DNA of 64,000 nt, taken from JAHEFU01 sp041395205 (GTDB lineage: Bacteria; 4484-113; JAFGCY01). Positions 31,857 to 40,228 of this stretch are shown in pieces (positions within the stretch are counted from its first letter, which is position 1; the number at the start of each line of letters is the position of its first letter). Below the pieces are notes generated by a model. The model saw only the letters and a program-made list of their open reading frames with translations. It ran no database searches and was not told where the DNA came from. The DNA is taken from assembly GCA_041395205.1 (NCBI GenBank), contig JAWLAZ010000001.1, positions 1,488,001 to 1,552,000 of the forward strand, in the 5' to 3' direction. The position numbers were made by a program, and so were the translations under genes.

Positions 31857-32501
31857 TCATGCAGCGCGCTGCAGCAGCAGGCGCAGGCCGAGCATCCCGA
31901 GCACGGTCCCGCCGATGCGTTTCAGCCACAGCCGGCTGCGCTGTCCGGTGGCCAGCCTGCGGCTGGAATGCACCGTTGCCAGAGCCACGATCAAGAGCAC
32001 CAGCGTCCCGTTCACACTGAAGATCAGCCCCAGCAGTCCGAGCTGCAGGCCGATCCGGCCACGCGCCGGATCACAGAACTGCGGCAGCAGGGCCAGGAAG
32101 AACAGCGCCACCTTGGGATTTAGCATGTTCGTGAGCATGCCCGAGAGGAACATCGCCCGCAGGCTGGCCGTTGATCCCTGCCGCGCCGGCTGCGCTTCCT
32201 GCGCGGCATTGCGCCACATCCCAACTCCGAGCCAGACCAGATACAGCGCACCGCAGAGGCGAACGACCTCATATGCCAGCGGCACAGCCTGCAGCAGTCC
32301 GGCCAGGCCGCAGCCGACAGCCGCCACATGGAACAGCGAACCGCAGCCGATCGCCAGCGCACTCAAGAGGGCGCGGCGCAGTTCGCCGGAGCTGGACTGC
32401 ACGATCACATACAGCATGTCCTGGCCGGGGATGATGTTCAGGAGCAGCCCGGCACTGATGAAGGCCAGCAGCTGCGGGGTATCAGGCAGCAGCGTACTCA
32501 T
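31857..32501 (-). CDS. LysE/RhtB-family amino acid exporter
   Basis: Probable inner-membrane exporter of amino acids or similar small metabolites, 214 residues with about six spans. The family marks are present: NIIPGQDMLYVIVQ in the first loop (usually N-x-x-PGPD/N) and GMLTNMLNPKVALFFLALLPQF. The substrate cannot be told from sequence. Its ATG overlaps the stop of the upstream winged-helix gene by 4 nt (ATGA), so the two are translationally coupled. That makes the small upstream protein a good candidate for its regulator. Confidence 0.87.
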   Translation of the reverse strand: MSTLLPDTPQLLAFISAGLLLNIIPGQDMLYVIVQSSSGELRRALLSALAIGCGSLFHVAAVGCGLAGLLQAVPLAYEVVRLCGALYLVWLGVGMWRNAAQEAQPARQGSTASLRAMFLSGMLTNMLNPKVALFFLALLPQFCDPARGRIGLQLGLLGLIFSVNGTLVLLIVALATVHSSRRLATGQRSRLWLKRIGGTVLGMLGLRLLLQRAA

Positions 32502-32803
32502 TTCCCGCTGTACTTCAGCAGCATCACCTGGCTGCGGCCCTCCTGTTCCAGCGTCAGGAATACATCCGCATGCACGGCATGCCGCCTGAGCAGACCGGCC
32601 TGCTCACAGACGGGCAGGGCGGCCAGGGCCACGAGCGGGCTGAGCCCCGCGCTGGCTGCGACTTCCTCGATGCTGAAGACCTCCCCCAGGCCCTGCTGCT
32701 TCTCGAGCTGGTGCAGGGCCAGCACCAGCGCCGCCGATTCCGGGCCGATCGCCATGCCCAGATCCCGGCTCAGCGCTCCGGCCAGCTGTTCCCTGAGGTC
32801 CAC
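32498..32803 (-). CDS. Small winged-helix-like protein, possible regulator
   Basis: A 101-residue product. The segment FSIEEVAASAGLSPLVALAA followed by LPVCEQAGLLRR has the pattern of a winged helix (helix, turn, recognition helix, then AGLL and strands). No wing-specific family can be named. GTG 32803 is chosen because TACAAT (complement of 32810-32815) lies 6 nt before it; a longer frame from 32839 would start upstream of this promoter. It overlaps the exporter gene by 4 nt and is divergent from a dipeptidase gene, so it could control either. DNA binding is inferred. Confidence 0.6.
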   Translation of the reverse strand: MDLREQLAGALSRDLGMAIGPESAALVLALHQLEKQQGLGEVFSIEEVAASAGLSPLVALAALPVCEQAGLLRRHAVHADVFLTLEQEGRSQVMLLKYSGK

Positions 32804-32809
32804 GCTGCC

Positions 32810-32846
32810 ATTGTAGCCGCCTGCGGCCCAGCCCTCCATATATACT
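32810..32846. promoter_or_regulatory. Back-to-back leaderless promoters
   Basis: Minus strand: TACAAT (complement of 32810-32815), 6 nt before GTG 32803. Plus strand: TATACT (32841-32846), 7 nt before ATG 32854. Confidence 0.55.
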
Positions 32847-32853
32847 CAGTCTG

Positions 32854-33870
32854 ATGCCGCTGCCCGCCGGATCCTTCCTCGTCGATGCCCACCAGGACCT
32901 TGCCATGCACTGCCAGATGCATGGCCGTGACCTCGTCGATCCGGGCGATGTAAGCTGCATGATCACGCTCGGCTGGCTGCAGCAGGCAGGCACGCGCCTG
33001 ATCTGCGCCACGCTTTTCGTGGAGCATGAGCATCCGCGTGATCAGCGTCTGCACCTCCTCAATGAGCAGTACGGGATCTACCGCGACTGGCTGAAGCTCT
33101 ATCCGGAGGAACTGCGGCTGATCACCAGCCGCCGTGAACTGGCGGAGCTTGCCACTGCCCCTGATGTAGCAGGACGTGATGGTGGCACGGTGGCCCCGAT
33201 CGGCATCGTGCTGCTGATGGAGGGCCTTGATCTGCTGGACAGCCCTGCCGAACTCGCGCTGTGGCATGCCCGGGGGCTGCGCATGGCGGGCCTGACCTGG
33301 AACGGCCGCAACCGCTATGCGAGCGGTACCTTCAGCGACCAGGGGGGGCTGAGCCAGGCCGGCCGCCAGCTGCTTTCCGAATTCGAACAGCTGGGAATGA
33401 TCCTCGATCTGGCGCATCTCAATGACCGCGGGATCACTGAGGTGCTCGGCAACTTCCGCGCGCCGGTCTGCTCCACCCACGCCAATGCCCGTGCTCTGGC
33501 CGGGAGCGAGCGCAACCTGCAGGACTGGCAGATCCGCGAGATCGCGGCCCGGCGCGGAGTGATCGGGCATGTGCTGCTGGCCCCCTTCCTTGTCCAGCCC
33601 TGGAATACCGGGGATCCGCAACCGGCGCTGCACTACTCACTGGACCATATCGAGTATGTCGCGCAGCTCGCCGGTCCGGATTGCATCGGAATCGGCAGTG
33701 ATCTCGACGGCGGACTGACGGTGGAGAACACGCCGCAGGGGATCAACGACGTGCGCGACCTGCGCCTGCTGCGCGAAGGCCTGGCCGCGCGGGGCTGGGA
33801 CGCAGAGCGGCTCGATGCCTTCTATGGCGGCAACTGGTGGAACTTCCTCGAACGCAGCCTGCCGCTCTGA
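32854..33870 (+). CDS. Membrane-dipeptidase-type peptidase (M19)
   Basis: Probable zinc dipeptidase of the M19 (renal dipeptidase) family, 338 residues. The metal-binding H-x-D is in VDAHQDLAMH near the N-terminus. EGLDLL supplies the bridging Glu, and AHLNDRG and STHANARAL supply later His ligands, with GIGSDLDGG near the C-terminus. No signal peptide is visible, so it should act in the cytosol, unlike the animal enzyme. It is divergently transcribed from the winged-helix/exporter pair; a dipeptidase beside an amino acid exporter suggests peptide breakdown with removal of excess amino acids, which is inference. Confidence 0.88.
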   Translation: MPLPAGSFLVDAHQDLAMHCQMHGRDLVDPGDVSCMITLGWLQQAGTRLICATLFVEHEHPRDQRLHLLNEQYGIYRDWLKLYPEELRLITSRRELAELATAPDVAGRDGGTVAPIGIVLLMEGLDLLDSPAELALWHARGLRMAGLTWNGRNRYASGTFSDQGGLSQAGRQLLSEFEQLGMILDLAHLNDRGITEVLGNFRAPVCSTHANARALAGSERNLQDWQIREIAARRGVIGHVLLAPFLVQPWNTGDPQPALHYSLDHIEYVAQLAGPDCIGIGSDLDGGLTVENTPQGINDVRDLRLLREGLAARGWDAERLDAFYGGNWWNFLERSLPL

Positions 33871-33912
33871 CGTCCGGGCCTGTGCGGCCCGGCGCACACC
33901 GGCTTCCGGCGC

Positions 33913-33918
33913 TATACT
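33913..33918 (+). promoter_or_regulatory. -10 of the TPR lipoprotein gene
   Basis: TATACT, 33 nt before the chosen ATG 33952; the leader would be short. Confidence 0.4.
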
Positions 33919-33951
33919 GATAGGTCTCTCAAACCAATGGATACCGGCACC

Positions 33952-35337
33952 ATGACTCACAGATTCCTTACGACACTGATCGCCGCACTCAGCCTGCTGA
34001 TGCTTGCGGCCTGTCCCGGCCAGCAGGGCGGCGGAAATGCGCAGGGCGACTACCATCCGTCCAATGCAAACGTACCACCCAGCAAGGCGCTCTACCCCCA
34101 CTACCTTGACAGGCCATATACGGACATCCATGCGGATGCGCGCCAGGCCTGGTTCCTTGTCGAGGTGTCCTACCTCGTCGTCAAGGACAAGTACGACCGG
34201 GCTCAGCAGCTCAAGGAAAGTGCGGATGCGGCGGAGCGCGCCGAAGGCCAGCGGCTCTACAACGAGGTGGTGGGCGAAGTCCAGACCGTGATCTTCGGTA
34301 CCAATGCCACGGTCGAGCAGCTCTTCCAGAGCGCTATCGCCGCTGAGCCGGATAATCCGCTCAACTATGCCAGTTATGCGGTTTATCTCAAGCCCCGCAA
34401 GCGCTACTCCAGTGATACGCAGTATGTCGATACCGAGAAGGAAGCAGTCGAGAACATCGAAAAGGCCATCGAGCTCTGGCCGGATGAGCCCCGCTTCTAC
34501 TACATGAAGATCTATACGCTCTCCGAGCCGCATCAGGCCCATGAATGGATCCGCAGCCAGGGCATGGAAGCCGACGCGATCCGCACCCGGGTCAAGGAAA
34601 TCAGCGATATCTATGATGAGCTGGAGAAGCGCGACCCCGAGAATTCCTACGTGAACTACAGCCGGGCCCTGTTCCTGGCGCGGATCTATACCCCGGAATT
34701 CGGTGATGAGCCGATCCGCGAAATCATCCGCGAACTGCGCAAGGGCAATGCCAAACCCGAGGGCTGGTTCTATTTCCCGCCGCCGCTGGCGCCCAGGACC
34801 CATGATGCCAGCCACCCGATGGTCTACGCAAACCAGGAAGGTCCGGTCTATGTGGATCACTGGCTGCACTGGGGCAACCTCGACCCCTTCGCCGTCAACC
34901 AGCTCGTCCGGCTCGTGGATGGCACCAGCAGCTGGCCGCAGGACAAGAAGGACATTGGCGAGGTGATGTACATGCTCTATGCACTTGGCCGCCTGCAGCC
35001 CTTTGACCGCACCTTCTTCAATCTGCAGCTGAAGTGCCTGCACAAGCAGCAGGAAGCTCAGAACCCGCAGTCCGAGGAGGCTACCAAGCTGGCTGCCGCC
35101 ACGCGCTTCCTCAATGAGCAGTATCTCGACATCAGCAATCAGCTCTACAAGGACAAGCTGGTCAAGGACGAGACGCGCTTCGGGGTGCTCGCCATTGAGG
35201 ACCTGGAGACCAGCAGCCTCAGCGGCCAGAAGTACATGTACAAGTACATGCAGGGTCCCCAGGCCGCCTATCTCAAGCGTGCCGGTGAGATCCTCGGGCT
35301 GGAATTCCCCCTGCCTGAGGATCCGACGAAATGGTAG
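33952..35337 (+). CDS. TPR-like lipoprotein, unknown
   Basis: A predicted lipoprotein of 461 residues. The signal peptide MTHRFLTTLIAALSLLMLAA ends in a lipobox before Cys21. Helical pairs reminiscent of tetratricopeptide repeats occur at KEAVENIEKAIELWPDEPRF and in the following ISDIYDELEKRDPENSYVNY segment, with a further AAEPDNPLNYASYAVYLK before them. TPRs usually hold protein partners. An in-frame ATG at 33937 would lengthen the n-region by five residues; neither start has a good ribosome binding site. Its stop overlaps the rlmN start (ATGGTAG), so rlmN depends on it in translation. Confidence 0.75.
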   Translation: MTHRFLTTLIAALSLLMLAACPGQQGGGNAQGDYHPSNANVPPSKALYPHYLDRPYTDIHADARQAWFLVEVSYLVVKDKYDRAQQLKESADAAERAEGQRLYNEVVGEVQTVIFGTNATVEQLFQSAIAAEPDNPLNYASYAVYLKPRKRYSSDTQYVDTEKEAVENIEKAIELWPDEPRFYYMKIYTLSEPHQAHEWIRSQGMEADAIRTRVKEISDIYDELEKRDPENSYVNYSRALFLARIYTPEFGDEPIREIIRELRKGNAKPEGWFYFPPPLAPRTHDASHPMVYANQEGPVYVDHWLHWGNLDPFAVNQLVRLVDGTSSWPQDKKDIGEVMYMLYALGRLQPFDRTFFNLQLKCLHKQQEAQNPQSEEATKLAAATRFLNEQYLDISNQLYKDKLVKDETRFGVLAIEDLETSSLSGQKYMYKYMQGPQAAYLKRAGEILGLEFPLPEDPTKW

Positions 35338-36467
35338 GCAACAGTCCTCCGGCCGAGGGCGGGACGCCCGCCCGCCCGCGCCTGCTGGACCTCAGCATGG
35401 AACGGCTCGCCGAGGAGTTCACGGCGCTCGGGGAGCCTGGCTTCCGCGCGAAGCAGGTCTACGACTGGCTGCACGTCAAGAACGTGCATGAACCGGCGCA
35501 GATGACGAACCTGCCGGCCACGCTGCGTGACAAGCTTGCCAAAAAGTTCGACCATGCGCCGCTCAGGCAGGTCGTCCGGCTCAACAGCCAGGATGGCAGC
35601 ATCAAGTACGCCTTCCTGACCCGTGGCAACGACCCGATTGAATCCGTCGTGATGCCCAGCAGGTACGGCTGCACGCTGTGCATCAGCTCCCAGAGCGGCT
35701 GCCCGATGGCCTGCAAGTTCTGCGAGACCGGGCACATGGGCCTGCGCAGCTGGTTGTCAGCGGGCGAGATCCTCCAGCAGCTCTACCTCGCCGAGCAGGA
35801 CAGCGGCCAGACCGTGGACCGCATCGTGTTCATGGGAATGGGTGAGCCGCTGCTGAACCTGCGCGCGCTGCGCCGCGTGGTGGAGATCCTCTGCGGCGAG
35901 CAGGGCCGCAACTGGAGCCCGCGCCGCATCACGGTGTCCACCGTTGGCATCGTGCAGCCGATGCTCAAGCTGGCCGACACCTTTCCGCGTGTCAACCTCG
36001 CCCTGTCACTGCACTTCACCACGGAGGGCAAGCGCCGCGAGCAGATGCCCGAGGCCACGCATGACATCACGGAGCTGATGGCGGCGCTCTACTACTACCG
36101 CCGTGTCAACGGCGGCAAGGTCAGCATCGAGTACACCCTGATCAGCGGCAGCAATGACAGCGATGACGACGCGCGGCGGCTGGTGGACTTCGCCCGTTTC
36201 AAGGGCCTGCCGCAGGACCACCCGGTGGTGCTGGATGCCGAGATGCAGGAGAAGCCGGCGCGGATGCAGCCGCTGCCGGTGCATGTCAACCTGATCAGCT
36301 ACAACCCGATTCCCTCCGCCGGATTCCGTGGCACGAGCGAGGAGCGCATTGACCACTTTGCCCAGCACCTGGCCTCCAAGGGCGTGCCGGTCACGGTGCG
36401 CCGCTCCCGCGGCCAGGATGTCGGCGCGGCCTGTGGCCAGCTCGGCGGCAAGTTCGCTGACAACTAG
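35331..36467 (+). CDS. rlmN: 23S rRNA (A2503-C2)/tRNA (A37-C2) methyltransferase
   Basis: Radical-SAM enzyme that methylates C2 of A2503 in 23S rRNA and A37 in some tRNAs. The 378-residue product has the N-terminal helical region (FRAKQVYDWLHVK) and the cluster motif CPMACKFC at about residues 124-131. It also has GMGEPLLN, HFTTEGKRREQMP and the C-terminal methyl-carrying Cys in RGQDVGAACGQLGG. Everything needed for activity is present. ATG 35331 overlaps the preceding lipoprotein stop by 7 nt; the first 15 residues (Pro/Gly/Ala-rich) are not part of the conserved domain. It is convergent with the epimerase gene. Confidence 0.95.
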   Translation: MVGNSPPAEGGTPARPRLLDLSMERLAEEFTALGEPGFRAKQVYDWLHVKNVHEPAQMTNLPATLRDKLAKKFDHAPLRQVVRLNSQDGSIKYAFLTRGNDPIESVVMPSRYGCTLCISSQSGCPMACKFCETGHMGLRSWLSAGEILQQLYLAEQDSGQTVDRIVFMGMGEPLLNLRALRRVVEILCGEQGRNWSPRRITVSTVGIVQPMLKLADTFPRVNLALSLHFTTEGKRREQMPEATHDITELMAALYYYRRVNGGKVSIEYTLISGSNDSDDDARRLVDFARFKGLPQDHPVVLDAEMQEKPARMQPLPVHVNLISYNPIPSAGFRGTSEERIDHFAQHLASKGVPVTVRRSRGQDVGAACGQLGGKFADN

Positions 36468-36476
36468 GCTGCCGGC

Positions 36477-37520
36477 TCAGGCCCCGGCATTGCGCGGAGC
36501 ACGCAGCATTCTGTCAATCGACTCATAGTCGAACAGGCTCGCATCGTACTGGTCCGGCTCATTGTCACGTTCCCACTCCACGGTGCGCAGGGCGGCGGTC
36601 TGCGGGTCGACGATCTCGCTATAGCCCAGCTCCGTGCGGATGCGCTCACTCGAGACATCCAGGTGGTGCTTCGTATGCGCCTCGCACTTCAGGTGCTGCT
36701 CCCAGTGCTCGCGCGGCACACTCAGCACCTGGCCGTCCCAGCCCTGGGCCCGGCCGATGCGCTCGATCCACTGCTGCTCGGTGCCGACCGGCTCGCAGAG
36801 GTTGTAGAGCCGTCCCGCTGAAGCGGGGTTCTCGATTGCCAGCGTGATGCCATGCGCGATGTTCTCCACATAGCCGCGCGCACAGCGCCACTTGAGCGCG
36901 TCGGAGTCCAGCGCGATGTAGGGGCGGTCGTCCAGCATCTGCCTGAGGTAGGGGAACATCCGGCGTTGCCAGTCACGCGGGCCGTAGACCATCGGCAGCC
37001 TGACAACACAGCCGGGCAGGGTGCGGTGCGAGAGCACTACCTGCTCAGCCGGGATCTTGTCATAGTCATCCATCACACGGCGCGGGTCGTCAGCCGGGCG
37101 CGGCTCCTTTCCGCGGTAGGGGAAGAGCTGCTCCCTGAGCGGGCTGTCCTCCGTGATCGGACCATCCAGCGGCTCACCGGGCTCGGTGCCGAGGATCCGG
37201 CCGAACACGCGGTAGACATCCATGCTGCTGACCATCACGCTACGTTCGGCGATCCCGTCGAAGACCTCGCACAGGAGCTTCGCATCCACCTCGCGGATCA
37301 CCATGTTGTGGTAGACCACGTCCGGCCGCGCCTCCACGAACTGCTGGCGGTAGTCCGCCAGTTCGTTCATGTCGCCGAGGATCTCATCCACCTCATGCCC
37401 GGGCCAGCGGGCCTCCGTGTTGCCACGGTGGAACACCGTCACGTGGTGCCCCTTGTCAAGCAGTCGCTGCACGGTATGCCAGCCGATGAAGCGGCTGCCG
37501 CCGATGACCAGTACTCTCAT
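36477..37520 (-). CDS. NAD(P)-dependent epimerase/reductase, extended SDR
   Basis: A 347-residue Rossmann-fold protein. The nucleotide site is LVIGGSRFIGWHTVQRLLDK with the GxxxFIG form of extended short-chain dehydrogenases. Asp/Arg contacts are in VFHRGNTEARW and DILGD-like EILGDMNELAD. The active-site region VSSMDVYRVFG keeps the Tyr but lacks the usual Lys four residues later, so the chemistry is uncertain. VVRLPMVYGPRD and a C-terminal helical part follow. It resembles nucleotide-sugar epimerase-like proteins of the chloroplast RNA-binding/CSP41 kind. GGAGAGACGGAA precedes ATG 37520. The substrate is unknown. Confidence 0.8.
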   Translation of the reverse strand: MRVLVIGGSRFIGWHTVQRLLDKGHHVTVFHRGNTEARWPGHEVDEILGDMNELADYRQQFVEARPDVVYHNMVIREVDAKLLCEVFDGIAERSVMVSSMDVYRVFGRILGTEPGEPLDGPITEDSPLREQLFPYRGKEPRPADDPRRVMDDYDKIPAEQVVLSHRTLPGCVVRLPMVYGPRDWQRRMFPYLRQMLDDRPYIALDSDALKWRCARGYVENIAHGITLAIENPASAGRLYNLCEPVGTEQQWIERIGRAQGWDGQVLSVPREHWEQHLKCEAHTKHHLDVSSERIRTELGYSEIVDPQTAALRTVEWERDNEPDQYDASLFDYESIDRMLRAPRNAGA

Positions 37521-37604
37521 TTCCGTCTCTCCGATGTGTGTGTCTGCCAGGTCGCTGCCTGCCAGTATCCTGACGCCCGATCCCTGCCGAGGGTTTCGCC
37601 CCGC

Positions 37605-38258
37605 TCACTCCTCCCCGCCGCGCAGGGCTTCGAGCAGCACCGAGCGCACCGCATCACACTCCAGGCTGTCCAGCGCGAGGCCCAGCACATAGACACTGCC
37701 CAGTACCAGAAGCAGGCTGACGCTGTGCAGCAGCACCGCCGCCAGCGGCACGAGTACGATCAGCGCGAGGTAGAGCAGGTGCAGGCGCTGCAGCAGGCGG
37801 GGCAGGGGCGGATGCCCCATGCGGTGGATCACCACAGACCAGTTGCTGACGATCCACTCCAGCCGCCCGCCCATGCTGCTGTTCTCGCGCACGCCCGCCG
37901 TGTTCAGCAGGCCGCGCCGGCTCTGGCCGGGCAGTTCATGCAGCGGGCTGTCAATCAGCTGCGTGAGCAGCATCCCGTCAAGCAGCAGGCCCTGCACATG
38001 CCGGATAGCGTCCGGTAGTGCCGTGTTCTGCAGCAGCATCCCGAGCGCCATCCCGCAGGCTGAGCCGATCAGGAAGCCCAGGAACTGCAGGCTGACGCTG
38101 TCCAGGTTCAGCACAGCGGGCAGCCCGCCGCCCATGGCGTTGCCAAGTCCCAGCACGCACAGCCCGCCGCCGATGGCGAAGTACAGACGCATGCTGCGCT
38201 GCGAGAAATGCAGGCGCTGCTCCATGCGCTCGAGGATCTGCCGGGCGGCGATGTCCAT
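37605..38258 (-). CDS. Tandem-array membrane protein M8, unknown
   Basis: Last and most diverged member of the 37.6-42.2 kb array, 217 residues. It starts with two spans (LYFAIGGGLCVLGLGNAMGG and LQFLGFLIGSACGMALGMLL). A family block follows: VQGLLLDGMLLTQLIDSPLH and RLEWIVSNWSVVIHRMGH. Two more hydrophobic segments close the protein (LHLLYLALIVLVPLAAVLL). In other members these C-terminal spans are absent. TAACAT lies 6 nt before ATG 38258, so I prefer it to the ATG three nucleotides earlier. The function is unknown. Confidence 0.68.
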   Translation of the reverse strand: MDIAARQILERMEQRLHFSQRSMRLYFAIGGGLCVLGLGNAMGGGLPAVLNLDSVSLQFLGFLIGSACGMALGMLLQNTALPDAIRHVQGLLLDGMLLTQLIDSPLHELPGQSRRGLLNTAGVRENSSMGGRLEWIVSNWSVVIHRMGHPPLPRLLQRLHLLYLALIVLVPLAAVLLHSVSLLLVLGSVYVLGLALDSLECDAVRSVLLEALRGGEE

Positions 38259-38317
38259 CATTCCATGTTAGCAGCGCGGGGTCCGCAAATCGACCGGCGG
38301 GCGGGGCAGCGCACTGC

Positions 38318-38767
38318 TCAGTCGCGCGGCGGCTGTCGCTCTTGCGGTTTGAGGTAGGCCCTGAGCAGCCAGCGCGCCCAGATCATGAGGATGATCAAGC
38401 CCAGGCTGAAGTAGCCCATGAAGCGTTCATAGGAGCTGTCGCTCTGAATGCTCTCAGGTGGGAACAATGTCCACGCCAGTCCGCCGATGACAACGAAGAT
38501 CCCGAACATGGCCAGTATCTGCTGCCAGCCCGGACGCCGGGGTGCCAGACGGATTTCCTCGCTGAGCCACGCATCGCGCCGGATCTCCCGGCTGCTGCGC
38601 TCGCGGATTTGCTGCGGCGCCAGACCCTCCGGGTGGATCCCGGCGGCGCGGGGCGGATCGGCCGGCTGCGGTTCATCCTCAGCCATGAGCTGCTGCAGAC
38701 GCTGACGGTAGGCCGGCACGGCCTTGCTCTTGCCTGCCTTGTCCCTGCTGTCCTCCCTGTCCGTCAT
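38318..38767 (-). CDS. Tandem-array membrane protein M7, short form, unknown
   Basis: A 149-residue product that looks like only the front half of the family. It has a charged N-terminus (MTDREDSRDKAGKSKAVPAY), two spans (ILAMFGIFVVIGGLAWTLF and FMGYFSLGLIILMIWARWLL) and then a stop after PQERQPPRD. It lacks the GLL...FLxxNYxxIC domain. TGCTATGCT stands 9 nt before ATG 38767; the same arrangement precedes M6, and both products begin MTD with similar next residues. It may be a truncated copy or a real short variant. Confidence 0.6.
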   Translation of the reverse strand: MTDREDSRDKAGKSKAVPAYRQRLQQLMAEDEPQPADPPRAAGIHPEGLAPQQIRERSSREIRRDAWLSEEIRLAPRRPGWQQILAMFGIFVVIGGLAWTLFPPESIQSDSSYERFMGYFSLGLIILMIWARWLLRAYLKPQERQPPRD

Positions 38768-38797
38768 TGCAGCTCAAGCATAGCAGGGCTGCCTGTC

Positions 38798-39544
38798 TCA
38801 GTAACGGCCGCTGGACAGCAGCTCGTCAATGATGCCGCACAGCCGGCGGTTGTAGGGGTTGTCGAGGTTCTCGCTGGCCAGCAGCGTGTCGTCCCTCCAC
38901 TTGTACTTCCCGCTGCGCCGCCGGTCCACCGTCCAGTCGTATCCATGCCGTTCACAGATGACGGGATAGTTGGCAAGCAGGAAGCGGATCCGTGCTTCTT
39001 CATCATCCAGGCTGCGCTTGCTGCAGATCAGTTCTCGTGTGAGGACCGACTCATTTCTCGGCAGCAGCAGCTCGTGCGTGTCGCCCGCCTCCAGCGTCCG
39101 TCGCAGCAGGCCGCGCTCCACCAGGTTGAAGTATGCGCGCTGCTCAAAAACGGCCATTGGATCAGGATGTGCACTGCCACGCTTCTCCAGCAGCTGGGTG
39201 ACAACAGCCAGCAGGACCACGATCAGCAAGGCTGCAATCGAAACCGGATTGAGCAGGAAGCCGAAGTTGAATCGTTCAGCGGGATCCTGCCGGGCAACCT
39301 GGATTGCCATCACTGCCAGTGCCAGCAGAAGCCATATCCAGTCAGCCCCCTTTTTCCGTCCGGCTGCCCGGTCGCGCAGATCCTGTGTAATCGGGCTGGT
39401 TCGTCGTTCGGACGGCCTGCCAACACCGGGCTCGCTGAGATAAGACGGGCGCTCCCCGGCTTGCCGCTGCCTGGCATACTCCTCCGCGGACAGGGGCTTC
39501 AGCCGCTGGCTGTACTCCTGTCTGTCCTTGCCGCTGTCCGTCAT
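38798..39544 (-). CDS. Tandem-array membrane protein M6, unknown
   Basis: A 248-residue member with a long polar N-terminus (MTDSGKDRQEYSQRLKPLSA), two spans (WIWLLLALAVMAIQVA and LNPVSIAALLIVVLLAVVTQ) and the family domain: LVERGLLRRTLEAGDTHELL and RIRFLLANYPVICERHGY. It ends IIDELLSSGRY, like M5 (VADELRSGRC). TGCTATGCT lies 9 nt before ATG 39544. No enzymatic motif is seen. The repeated design, two N-terminal spans and one soluble helical domain, suggests that the copies form mixed oligomers, which is inference. Confidence 0.72.
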   Translation of the reverse strand: MTDSGKDRQEYSQRLKPLSAEEYARQRQAGERPSYLSEPGVGRPSERRTSPITQDLRDRAAGRKKGADWIWLLLALAVMAIQVARQDPAERFNFGFLLNPVSIAALLIVVLLAVVTQLLEKRGSAHPDPMAVFEQRAYFNLVERGLLRRTLEAGDTHELLLPRNESVLTRELICSKRSLDDEEARIRFLLANYPVICERHGYDWTVDRRRSGKYKWRDDTLLASENLDNPYNRRLCGIIDELLSSGRY

Positions 39545-39574
39545 TGCAGAAAAAGCATAGCAGGCTGGCGTGCT

Positions 39575-40228
39575 TCAGCAGCGTCCGCTGCGCAGCTCGT
39601 CCGCCACCAGCCCGAACAGCATTTTGCGCACGCGGGAGAACTCGGAGCGCGAGGAGCGCCGCAGTTCGTCAATCAGCAGCTTGTCGCGCGCCGGCAGCGC
39701 ACCATGCACCGCCAGCCCGCGCTGCTCGCAGATCTCGAAGTAGTTGTCGGCGAGGAACTCGATGCGCGACAGTTCCGTTGGCAGGCGGCGATTTGGCGTC
39801 TGACGGATTTCGCCCTCAGGCGGCAGCAGGCTGTGGCTGTCCCCGGCATCCAGAGCGTCCCTCAGCAGCCCGCGGTCCCGCAGGTTGCCAATCGCCTGCT
39901 CGCGCATCAGCTTGTCTGGGTCCGGGGCTGAATCCCGCCGGCCCATCCTGACGAGCGCCACCACTATGCCGACAAAAACCGCAAACACGATTGCCGGCCA
40001 TCCCTGCCTGATTATATCCATCCAGCGATCCGGACCTATCCTGGCCCATAGATAGGAAAATCAGAAGATGGATAGCAGTACTGAAAGGATCAGCAGCTTG
40101 AAGGTCACATTGCTGACCCCGCCGGCCGCCATGCTGTCAAGATCCGCCAGCAGCTGCGCGCGTTCAGCAGACAGCACTGCATCGCTGCCGCCATCGCCTT
40201 GCCCGCGCTTTTCCCTGTCCTGGCTCAC
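39575..40228 (-). pseudogene. Tandem-array member M4/M5 interrupted by an in-frame TGA
   Basis: Two open stretches lie in the same frame. The first (40228-40061) gives 55 residues from GTG, overlaps the M3 stop as GTGA, and ends inside a span (FKLLILSVLLSIF) at TGA 40063-40061. Thirteen further sense codons lead to ATG 40021 and the second stretch (to 39575, 148 residues). That part has a span (WPAIVFAVFVGIVVALVRM) and the family domain NLRDRGLLRDALDAGDSHSL and RIEFLADNYFEICEQRGL. Read through the TGA, the product would be 217 residues, the usual family length (212-248), with two spans as in its relatives. The likeliest reading is a nonsense change or sequence error; the downstream part may be made separately from ATG 40021. 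Genome-wide TGA recoding is unlikely because pgk and other genes end in TGA. Confidence 0.65.

Noticed and set aside
33637..35043. 468-codon antisense frame under the TPR lipoprotein
   Set aside because: Shadow; the sense strand has signal peptide, lipobox and coupling to rlmN.
40061..40063. Selenocysteine reading of the TGA in M4/M5
   Set aside because: The codon falls in a membrane span with no matching Cys in paralogues, and no SECIS-like hairpin is apparent just after it.
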